Positions 24,349 to 31,682 of a stretch of 64,000 bases of DNA are shown piece by piece. Numbering within the stretch: the stretch's first letter is position 1; every line of letters begins with the position of its first letter. The notes below the pieces were generated by a model. The model did not search any database. It saw nothing but the letters and a program-made list of their open reading frames with translations, and was not told the origin of the DNA. Source of the DNA: Kosakonia quasisacchari (GTDB lineage: Bacteria > Pseudomonadota > Gammaproteobacteria > Enterobacterales > Enterobacteriaceae); contig NZ_SJOP01000020.1 of the NCBI RefSeq assembly GCF_004331415.1, forward strand, positions 1 through 64,000. The letters run 5' to 3'. The position numbers were made by a program, and so were the translations under genes.

Positions 24349-25209
24349 ATGAAGAATATCCTCGCCATTCAATCGCATGTGGTCTTTGGTCATGCGGGGA
24401 ACAGTGCCGCCGAGTTTCCCATGCGCCGCCTGGGCGCTAACGTCTGGCCGCTGAACACGGTGCAGTTTTCTAACCATACCCAGTATGGCAAATGGACCGG
24501 CAGCGTAATGCCGCCAGCCCATCTGACCGAAATTGTGCAGGGCATTGCGGCGATTGACCAACTGAAACGCTGTGACGCGGTGCTGAGCGGTTATCTGGGT
24601 TCGGCAGAGCAGGGAGAGCATATTCTGGGCATCGTCCGTCAGGTGAAAGCAGCCAACCCGCAGGCGAAATATTTCTGCGATCCGGTCATGGGGCACCCGG
24701 AGAAAGGCTGTATCGTTGCGCCAGGGGTTGCCGAGTTTCATGTCCGCCACGCCTTACCTGCCAGCGATATCATTGCGCCAAATTTGATTGAGCTGGAGAT
24801 CCTCTGCGAGCATGCGGTCAACACGGTGGAAGAAGCGGTGGTTGCGGCGCGCGAGCTGATTGCGCAGGGGCCGCAAATTGTGCTGGTCAAACACCTGGCG
24901 CGCGCGGGTTTGAGCGCCGATCGCTTTGAAATGTTGCTGGTGACACCCAATGAAGCCTGGCACATTAGCCGTCCGCTGGTGGATTTTGGCGTACGTCAGC
25001 CTGTCGGTGTGGGCGATGTGACCAGCGGGTTGTTACTGGTGAAATTGTTGCAGGGTGCGAGCGTGCGTGAAGCGCTGGAACATGTAACGGCGGCGGTGTA
25101 TGAAATTATGCTGACGACCAAAAATCTGCAGGAGTATGAATTGCAGGTGGTCGCGGCGCAGGACAACATTGCGCAGCCTGAGCACATTTTTAGCGCGACA
25201 TTGCTGTAA
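24349..25209 (+). CDS. pdxY: Pyridoxal kinase PdxY
   Basis: ATP-dependent kinase of the PLP salvage pathway acting mainly on pyridoxal. 286 residues (E. coli 287), ribokinase fold. N-terminal SHVVFGHAGNSAA binds substrate; the C-terminal GVGDVTSGLLLVKLL carries the anion hole and the catalytic Asp. Found 73 bases after tyrS. Confidence 0.96.
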   Translation: MKNILAIQSHVVFGHAGNSAAEFPMRRLGANVWPLNTVQFSNHTQYGKWTGSVMPPAHLTEIVQGIAAIDQLKRCDAVLSGYLGSAEQGEHILGIVRQVKAANPQAKYFCDPVMGHPEKGCIVAPGVAEFHVRHALPASDIIAPNLIELEILCEHAVNTVEEAVVAARELIAQGPQIVLVKHLARAGLSADRFEMLLVTPNEAWHISRPLVDFGVRQPVGVGDVTSGLLLVKLLQGASVREALEHVTAAVYEIMLTTKNLQEYELQVVAAQDNIAQPEHIFSATLL

Positions 25210-25210
25210 A

Positions 25211-25230
25211 AAAGGCGGGAGCCCGCCTTT
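25211..25230 (+). terminator. pdxY terminator
   Basis: AAAGGCGG and CCGCCTTT around GAGC, ending in a short T-run. The A-run before it could also serve the minus strand. Confidence 0.75.
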
Positions 25231-25271
25231 ATTCATGCCCGCTGAACAATGCGTTCGTGGGCAATCATGTT

Positions 25272-25877
25272 TTACTGAATACCTTCTGCCGCCATTGCAG
25301 CCGCCACCGCAGGGCGAGCGGAAACGCGCGCCATATACGCGTCAATATTCGACAGACCTTCCATATTCAATTTCACTGCGCGTGCCCAGCGCAACACCGT
25401 AAACAAATAACCGTCGGCAATGGTAAAGTTCGCGCCGCTGATCCACGCGTTATTGCTCAGAGATTCATTCACGTAGTGCATTTTTTTCTCAAGCATGGCG
25501 CGTACGGTCGGCTTGTACTCTTCCGGTGTATCCGGGCGGAACAGCGGGGTGAAGCCTTTATGCAACTCGGTTGCGATAAAGTTCAGCCATTCCAGCGTCT
25601 TGTAACGCGGCAAGGTACCCACAGGTGCCAGTAGCTGGCTCTCAGGCGCGCTGTCAGCGACGTATTGCATAATCGCCACGCCTTCGGTTACTAGGGTGTT
25701 GTCATCGAGTTGCAGTGCCGGAATTTGCCCTTTCGGGTTAATGGCGAAGAAATCATCGCCGTTTTCCAGGCGCTTTTTCATCAGATCAACGCTGACAAGA
25801 TTCACCTCTTTTCCGGTCTCACGCAGAGCAATGTGTGAGGCGAGAGAGCAGGCACCCGGCTTGTAAAACAGTTTCAT
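25272..25877 (-). CDS. gstA: Glutathione S-transferase GstA
   Basis: Beta-class glutathione transferase, 201 residues as in E. coli. The catalytic Cys10 lies in MKLFYKPGACSLASH, and the glutathione-binding loop in NPKGQIPALQLDD with TEGVAIMQYVAD. The start at 25877 matches the family; the frame is open for 10 more codons. It follows dtpA on the same strand but is separated from it by a strong terminator. Confidence 0.96.
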   Translation of the reverse strand: MKLFYKPGACSLASHIALRETGKEVNLVSVDLMKKRLENGDDFFAINPKGQIPALQLDDNTLVTEGVAIMQYVADSAPESQLLAPVGTLPRYKTLEWLNFIATELHKGFTPLFRPDTPEEYKPTVRAMLEKKMHYVNESLSNNAWISGANFTIADGYLFTVLRWARAVKLNMEGLSNIDAYMARVSARPAVAAAMAAEGIQ

Positions 25878-25926
25878 TGTCTTTTCCTTATGGCTAATTT
25901 CCGGCATAGGTTATTACGCGGTGGAA

Positions 25927-25959
25927 TAAAAAAAAAGCCGCTAACTTGCGTTAACGGCT
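25927..25959 (-). terminator. dtpA terminator
   Basis: On the minus strand the stem AGCCGTTAAC and GTTAGCGGCT (one mismatch) with loop GCAA is followed by nine T, a strong intrinsic terminator 25 bases after dtpA. Confidence 0.9.
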
Positions 25960-25984
25960 GAATATTTCGTGTTCCCCGCGACGA

Positions 25985-27487
25985 TTACGCCGTAGCGGTT
26001 TCCGACGTTTCGCGAGTGTTATCTTCGCTCTGCGTCATGCGGTTAAGCTTCGGTGCGGTGAGGATCATCAGCAAAGCGATAACCGCCGTAGCGATACCAA
26101 TTTGCAGGAAGACGCTGCCGTAGATGTTCAGTGACATCAGCGGATCGGTCACGTTTTCCGGGATAGCCATCTGATTAGCCACATAGCCAGCGATAATGTT
26201 CGCACCCGCCGTGGTCAGGAACCAGCTTCCCATGATAAAGCCCATCAGACGCTGCGGCACCAGTTGCGCGACCATCGCCAGGCCGAGACCTGAGATCATC
26301 AGTTCACCGATACTTTGCAGGCCATAGCTTGCGATCAGCCAGCTTACGGAAACGATACCCGCATCCGATGCGAATTTCGTGCCCAGCGGCAGCACCAGGA
26401 ATGCGCCAGAGCACAGCACCATACCAATGGCAAATTTGTGCGGCATCGGCAGTGTATCGCCCATTTTGTTATAGATAGCGGCCAGAATCGGGCTACCAAT
26501 AATGATCCAGAACGGGTTCAGCGCCTGATATTGCTCAGGTTCGAAAGCGATACCGAACAGGGTGTGTTCAACGTTGCGGATAGCAAAGAAGTTCAGCGAC
26601 GTCGGCATCTGGCTGTAGAGCACGAAGAAGACAATCGCTTGCACCATCAGAATGAAGGCCACAATCATTTTACGACGAGCAGCACCTTTCAGCGCAAAGG
26701 TCTCTTTGGCGAAGATGCAGATAATGCACAGAGCGACAACGCCCAGCACCATACGCGCAATGCCCTGGTTGTGCAGCAGCCAGGTGGCGATAGCGATCAG
26801 CACCACGACCCCAACGATGGTCGCCAGCAGATAGCCAACGCGCAGCGGTTCGAAATCAGGTTTAGAACCGTGGTTTTTCACCCAACGTTTGCAGAAGGAG
26901 AAGTTAACGATGGTGATCAGCAGACCCACCACGCTCAAACCAAACGCGGTGCTCCAGCCGAATTTCGCGGCCAGCCACGGGGTTGCCAGCATGGAGAAGA
27001 AAGAACCGACGTTAACGGACATATAGTACATAGTAAATGCACCATCCAGACGCGGGTCGTCTTTCGCATAGCAGGTGGAGAGCAGTGAGGACGGGTTGGC
27101 TTTAAACAGACCATTACCCACGGCGATGGCCGCCATGCCCATGTACACAATGTTCGCATCATGACCGGACCACGCCACCAGCGCATAACCGACGGCCAGC
27201 ACGATCGCGCCCAGCATAATCACGCGTTTGGTGCCCAGCACTTTGTCACCCAGCCAGCCACCGATGGCAACCAGGCCATAAACCAGTGCACTGAAGGAGG
27301 AGAACAATGTGATAGAGTCCGCTTCGGACATACCCAGTTGTTTCACCAGGTAAACAGCCATAATCCCTTGCAGGCCGTAGTAACCAAAACGTTCCCATAA
27401 CTCGATAGAGAAGATCAGATAAAACGCTTTCGGTTGTTTAAAAGCGTTCAGGCTGACGCTTTCCGTTGGTTTGTTTGCAGTTGACAC
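25985..27487 (-). CDS. dtpA: Di/tripeptide:H+ symporter DtpA (TppB)
   Basis: Inner-membrane POT/PTR-family peptide permease, 500 residues as in E. coli, with fourteen predicted helices. The proton-coupling motif E-x-x-E-R is seen as IELWERFGYYGLQG. The PTR2 signatures GWLGDKVLGTKRVIMLGAIV and FYMSVNxGS-like FTMYYMSVNVGSFFS are present. In E. coli its expression depends on OmpR. The upstream region has candidate OmpR-like GTAACA elements. Confidence 0.96.
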   Translation of the reverse strand: MSTANKPTESVSLNAFKQPKAFYLIFSIELWERFGYYGLQGIMAVYLVKQLGMSEADSITLFSSFSALVYGLVAIGGWLGDKVLGTKRVIMLGAIVLAVGYALVAWSGHDANIVYMGMAAIAVGNGLFKANPSSLLSTCYAKDDPRLDGAFTMYYMSVNVGSFFSMLATPWLAAKFGWSTAFGLSVVGLLITIVNFSFCKRWVKNHGSKPDFEPLRVGYLLATIVGVVVLIAIATWLLHNQGIARMVLGVVALCIICIFAKETFALKGAARRKMIVAFILMVQAIVFFVLYSQMPTSLNFFAIRNVEHTLFGIAFEPEQYQALNPFWIIIGSPILAAIYNKMGDTLPMPHKFAIGMVLCSGAFLVLPLGTKFASDAGIVSVSWLIASYGLQSIGELMISGLGLAMVAQLVPQRLMGFIMGSWFLTTAGANIIAGYVANQMAIPENVTDPLMSLNIYGSVFLQIGIATAVIALLMILTAPKLNRMTQSEDNTRETSETATA

Positions 27488-28230
27488 ATATACCTCTTTT
27501 TTTACATCCCATATTAACGGGGGTGTGCAGCGCGCAATGACCAGAGTTCATCACGCTTATAGTTATATTGGGAGGGGAAAACGGCGGTTAATGTTCACTA
27601 TCCAGCGCGTTCAGGCAAGTCTTTTGACATATTCTGTTACATAGATCCAGTGCATTACAATGCTCGGTGTTTTTATTTGTTATTCAGAGTTAAATTTCAG
27701 CATTGAAATAAAAGTGGATTTTTCTACTACTGTTCGGGGGTTAGATTGCACATTGAGGCATATGTTCTGCTATTTTGCCGTAATGGTAGTGTATTGGGCT
27801 GGTTTATGTGATCAATCTGGTCATATCTCTTGCTAAACGTGATTAAAGTTTGCACTGCAACCATTTGCTGTACATTGCTAATCTCTTTTTTAACATCGTG
27901 TTAGCAATAATGACTGAATTCGCCATCAGTTGGATTTTTTTCTTCTAAAAAAAGGAATAACCTTATTAAATACGCATAAGCGGACGATTATTTGCTCAAT
28001 ATCACGATCTGTGCGCAATTATTCGAAATTTTGAGTAACTTACAGAGACGTGAGCGTTATCACATAAAGTTATGACATAAAATCAGCGAGTTCTCTTATC
28101 CGCTACTCGTTGGGTCATCAGTCAGAAATCAATACCCAGACCTTTTCTTCTATTTGCCGCGCATTGTTCATGACAGGGCGCAGATACGCTGTCAGACTTG
28201 CCGCAGTCTTTATTACACTGGAGTCGAAAT
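27488..28230. other. Long AT-rich intergenic region between dtpA and the HemJ-like gene
   Basis: 743 bases without a convincing gene on either strand. On the dtpA side, minus-strand TGTAACAGAATATGTCA (about 27625-27641) resembles an OmpR site, in line with OmpR control of dtpA. An 8-base inverted repeat ATTGCTAA (27875-27882) / TTAGCAAT (27901-27908) lies in the middle. The right part should hold the promoter of the HemJ-like gene. The low GC content may favour H-NS binding. Confidence 0.4.
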
Positions 28231-28656
28231 ATGAACTTTCATCCATGGCTCAATGCGTTACATATCGCGGCGGCCATCGTCTGGATAGGCGGAATGCTGG
28301 TTATGGCTGTCGTTGCCGGCTGGTGCGCAACACAAGCGGATAACACCGCGCGTGTCGCGCTGGCGGGCGATGTACGCCGCTGGAGCCGCAAAATTACCAC
28401 ACCTGCAATGTTACTGCTGTGGGTTGCGGGTGCGGTAATGGTGATTGCGCACGGTCAGATGCCGCATCTGTGGTTGATAGTAAAAGTGTGCGTGGTGCTG
28501 TTGCTTTCCGGCCTGCATGGTTTTCTCTCTGCCACGCTGCGCCGTATTGCGGCAGGTGAAGCGGTGAAGGGCATGGGGGCGATTCGCAATGCCACCAGCA
28601 TAACCATTATCGCCGTCGCGGTGATCATTCTGCTGGCCATCATGCGCCCGTTCTGA
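28231..28656 (+). CDS. HemJ-like/CopD-superfamily small membrane protein
   Basis: 141 residues, four predicted helices (about 8-30, 56-76, 81-101, 120-139). The layout resembles HemJ/UPF0093 proteins: His11 in ALHIAAAIVWIGG, RRWSRKITTPAMLLLWVAG, KVCVVLLLSGLHGFL with Lys and His, and the end IMRPF. The canonical FYLPR segment after helix 1 is replaced, so it may be a diverged paralogue and not an active protoporphyrinogen oxidase. GGAG lies 7 bases before the ATG. E. coli has no gene between dtpA and nth. It is convergent with nth, 6 bases apart, with a small GC hairpin over its stop codon. Confidence 0.75.
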   Translation: MNFHPWLNALHIAAAIVWIGGMLVMAVVAGWCATQADNTARVALAGDVRRWSRKITTPAMLLLWVAGAVMVIAHGQMPHLWLIVKVCVVLLLSGLHGFLSATLRRIAAGEAVKGMGAIRNATSITIIAVAVIILLAIMRPF

Positions 28657-28662
28657 CGGGCG

Positions 28663-29298
28663 TTAAATATCGACTTTACTGTCGTACTCGCACAGATCTT
28701 CGATAATGCAAGAGCCGCAGCGCGGCTTACGGGCGATGCAGGTGTATCGCCCGTGCAGGATCAACCAGTGGTGGCAATCGACTTTAAATTCAGCAGGCAC
28801 CACTTTCAGCAGCTTCTCTTCAACTTCCTCAACGTTTTTACCCGGCGCGAAACGCGTGCGGTTAGAAACGCGAAAAATATGCGTGTCCACAGCGATGGTC
28901 GGCCAGCCAAACGCGGTGTTGAGCACCACATTGGCGGTCTTACGCCCGACGCCCGGTAGGGCTTCCAGCGCGGCCCTGTCTTCTGGCACTTCGCCATTGT
29001 GCTGTTCCAGCAAAATACGGCAGGTCTTGATGACATTCTCTGCTTTGCTGTTAAACAAGCCGATAGTTTTGATGTACTGTTTCACGCCTTCAACGCCCAG
29101 TTCCAGCATCGCTTTGGGTGTGTTTGCCACCGGGTAGAGCAGCGCAGTGGCTTTGTTAATGCTGACATCGGTGGCCTGCGCGGAGAGCAGCACGGCGATC
29201 AGCAGCTCAAACGGCGAGGTGAAATTCAGCTCGGTGGTCGGGTGCGGATTGTTTTCCCGTAGGCGGGTTAAAATTTCCAGTCGTTTTGCTTTATTCAT
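28663..29298 (-). CDS. nth: Endonuclease III
   Basis: Bifunctional DNA glycosylase/AP lyase for oxidised pyrimidines. 211 residues as in E. coli. The helix-hairpin-helix LPGVGRKTANVVL carries the catalytic Lys, with the catalytic Asp in AVDTHIFRV. The C-terminal [4Fe-4S] loop Cys-X6-Cys-X2-Cys-X5-Cys is complete (CIARKPRCGSCIIEDLCEY). Its ATG overlaps the rsxE stop codon by one base, so it is the last gene of the rsx operon. Confidence 0.98.
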   Translation of the reverse strand: MNKAKRLEILTRLRENNPHPTTELNFTSPFELLIAVLLSAQATDVSINKATALLYPVANTPKAMLELGVEGVKQYIKTIGLFNSKAENVIKTCRILLEQHNGEVPEDRAALEALPGVGRKTANVVLNTAFGWPTIAVDTHIFRVSNRTRFAPGKNVEEVEEKLLKVVPAEFKVDCHHWLILHGRYTCIARKPRCGSCIIEDLCEYDSKVDI

Positions 29299-29996
29299 TA
29301 TGCCTTCCCGGGCGCGGCCTGAGTGCTGTCGTTTGCCGCTGTCGCCGCCGCTTCACGGCGTTTTTTCATCTTCTGATCGATAAGGTATTTCACCGCCAGC
29401 ATCATGCCGAGGCCAATAAACGCGCCCGGCGGCAACATCGCCAGCAGGAATGGGGAATCGGTGTGGAACACTTCTATGCGCAGCACTTTCGCCCAGCCGC
29501 CTAACAGGCCATCAGCGCCGTCAAACAGCGTGCCGTTACCGAGGATCTCACGCAGCGAACCCAGCACGAACATGGCACAGGTTGCACCCATCCCAATCGA
29601 GAATCCATCGAGTGCAGAAAGTGCCGGGCCTTTTTTCGCTGCAAACGCTTCAGCACGCCCCACCACGATACAGTTGGTGACGATCAGCGGAATAAAAATG
29701 CCCAGTGACTGGTAAAGACCGAACGCATAGGCGTTGATCAGCATTTGTACCGCGCTGACCACCGAGGCGATGATCATCACGTAAATCGGGATGCGGATCT
29801 CATCCGGCGTCCAGCGACGCAGGGTGGAAATAAACAGGTTGGTCAGGGTTAAAACCAGCGTTGTCGCCAGCCCCAGCCCCAGCGCGTTGGTGGCGGTGGA
29901 TGTCACCGCCAGCAGCGGACACATACCCAGCAGCTGTACCAGCGCAGAGTTGTTTTTCCACAGCCCCTGAACAATAACCTCTTTGACTTCGCTCAT
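29298..29996 (-). CDS. rsxE: Electron transport complex subunit RsxE
   Basis: Integral membrane subunit (NqrD/RnfE family) of the Rsx complex, which uses NADH to keep the SoxR iron-sulfur cluster reduced so that the oxidative stress response is switched off. 232 residues, six predicted helices, E. coli length 231. GLWKNNSALVQLLGMCPLLAVT is the family N-terminal signature. It is translationally coupled to nth and starts 3 bases after the rsxG stop. Confidence 0.96.
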   Translation of the reverse strand: MSEVKEVIVQGLWKNNSALVQLLGMCPLLAVTSTATNALGLGLATTLVLTLTNLFISTLRRWTPDEIRIPIYVMIIASVVSAVQMLINAYAFGLYQSLGIFIPLIVTNCIVVGRAEAFAAKKGPALSALDGFSIGMGATCAMFVLGSLREILGNGTLFDGADGLLGGWAKVLRIEVFHTDSPFLLAMLPPGAFIGLGMMLAVKYLIDQKMKKRREAAATAANDSTQAAPGKA

Positions 29997-29999
29997 CGC

Positions 30000-30620
30000 T
30001 TACTCTCCACAACCCGGTAAACGGGAAAGCTGTTCCGGTAGTGTCATTGCGTACAGGCCGGTCCGTTTTACCGCATTAACGACCGCGCGTGGCGTGATGG
30101 TCGCACCGGTAAACTGATCGAAATCGCCGCCATCTTTTTTCACCGCAAAGTGGCCATCGGTCGCGCCATCAATCCGCTTCCCGGTGAAATGAGTGATCCA
30201 GTCGGAAATACGCAACTCAATTTTATCGCCGAGACCCGGCGTTTCATGGTGCTCCGTCACGCGCACACCCAGCACCGTGCCGCTGAAATCTGCGCCAACA
30301 AGCAGTTGGATTGCGCCTGAGTAACCATCCGGTGCGGTCGCTTCAAGGACAGCCGCAACCGGCTTGTCGTCTTTTTTGGCAATCCAAACATGGTGTTGCC
30401 CTTTGCCAAGCGCCGGATCGCTAACCAGAAAACAGCTCTGTTGCAGCGAGTTATTATAGCTGTCGCCTGGGATCACCTGATCAAATAGCGCTTTTTGTTG
30501 CAGCGCAGCCTGGTCGGCAATCGTTGTTTTCGTCATTTGGTCGATTGCGGCGGTCAGCCCGGTAGAACCTGCGGCGAACAGCGCCAGCGTCACGCCATGT
30601 TTACGCATTGTCTTTAGCAT
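30000..30620 (-). CDS. rsxG: Electron transport complex subunit RsxG
   Basis: 206 residues, as in E. coli. One N-terminal membrane helix and a periplasmic flavin domain. The FMN is attached covalently to the Thr in the motif TGATIT (DQFTGATITPRAVVNAV). Within the rsxABCDGE operon, between rsxD and rsxE. Confidence 0.96.
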   Translation of the reverse strand: MLKTMRKHGVTLALFAAGSTGLTAAIDQMTKTTIADQAALQQKALFDQVIPGDSYNNSLQQSCFLVSDPALGKGQHHVWIAKKDDKPVAAVLEATAPDGYSGAIQLLVGADFSGTVLGVRVTEHHETPGLGDKIELRISDWITHFTGKRIDGATDGHFAVKKDGGDFDQFTGATITPRAVVNAVKRTGLYAMTLPEQLSRLPGCGE

Positions 30621-30629
30621 GGCGGCTCC

Positions 30630-31682
30630 TTAACGATGCCCGTACACGCGCGGGCGCGTGTAGTAATCAATCAACGGCACGGTAATATTCGCCAGCAATA
30701 CGGCAAAGGCCACGCCATCCGGATAGCCGCCAAAACTGCGGATAAGCCACACCAGCACGCCCGCCAACGCGCCAAAAATCAGACGACCTTTGTTGGTGGT
30801 CGAAGCGGTAACCGGATCGGTGAGAATAAAAAAAGCACCCAGCATGGTTGCGCCAGAGAGCAGATGCAGCTGCGGCGCAGCCAGCGATTGTGGGGCAAAA
30901 ATCCAGCCGAGAGTTGCACAAATTGCCAGGCTCAGCAGGAAGCTTACCGCGATATGCCAGCGAATGGTTTTCTGCCACAGCAGGAACAGTCCACCGGCCA
31001 GATAACCGAGGTTGACCCACTGCCAGCCCGCACCGGCTAGCACGCCGCTATAGATAGGGGACTGAAGGATCTGCTCGACGCTGTGCCCGGCATGTAATGA
31101 GGTTTTAAAAGTATCGAGCGGCGTCGCCTGGCTGATGCCATCAAAACCGATGCGCAGCGTTTCCATATTCGCGCCTGTGGCCGTGTGACCGGTGAAAATA
31201 ACCTGTAACGCATCCATAAAACCGGGAACGGTGCGTGCGATTTCATACGGCGGCAGCCAACTGGTCATCTGCACCGGGAAAGAGATCAGTAGTACCACAT
31301 AACCAATCATCGCCGGGTTAAATGGGTTGTGGCCTAAACCGCCATAAAGCTGCTTAGCGATGACCACAGCGAACACGGTGCCAAGCACCACCATCCACCA
31401 CGGGGCGAAAGAGGGAATACTGATAGCCAGCAGCAGACCGGTTAACAGGGCAGAGTTATCTGCCAGGATCGCGCCCACGTTCTGCTTGCGTAATTTCAGT
31501 ACCAGCGCTTCGGCAGCCAGTGCGCTGATAATCGCGAGAAAAAGCTGTATCAATGTCCCCCAACCGAAAAACCACAGTTGCGCAGCAATGCCCGGCACGG
31601 TCGCGAGCGTCACCAGCAGCATAATTCGTGAGGTCTGGCGCTGGTTATGGGTGTAAGGGGAACTTGCGATTCTGAAAACCAT
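30630..31682 (-). CDS. rsxD: Electron transport complex subunit RsxD
   Basis: 350 residues (E. coli 352), NqrB/RnfD family, about nine helices. A second covalent FMN site is the Thr in HLLSGATMLGAFF. Starts directly next to the rsxC stop and ends 9 bases before rsxG. Confidence 0.96.
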   Translation of the reverse strand: MVFRIASSPYTHNQRQTSRIMLLVTLATVPGIAAQLWFFGWGTLIQLFLAIISALAAEALVLKLRKQNVGAILADNSALLTGLLLAISIPSFAPWWMVVLGTVFAVVIAKQLYGGLGHNPFNPAMIGYVVLLISFPVQMTSWLPPYEIARTVPGFMDALQVIFTGHTATGANMETLRIGFDGISQATPLDTFKTSLHAGHSVEQILQSPIYSGVLAGAGWQWVNLGYLAGGLFLLWQKTIRWHIAVSFLLSLAICATLGWIFAPQSLAAPQLHLLSGATMLGAFFILTDPVTASTTNKGRLIFGALAGVLVWLIRSFGGYPDGVAFAVLLANITVPLIDYYTRPRVYGHR

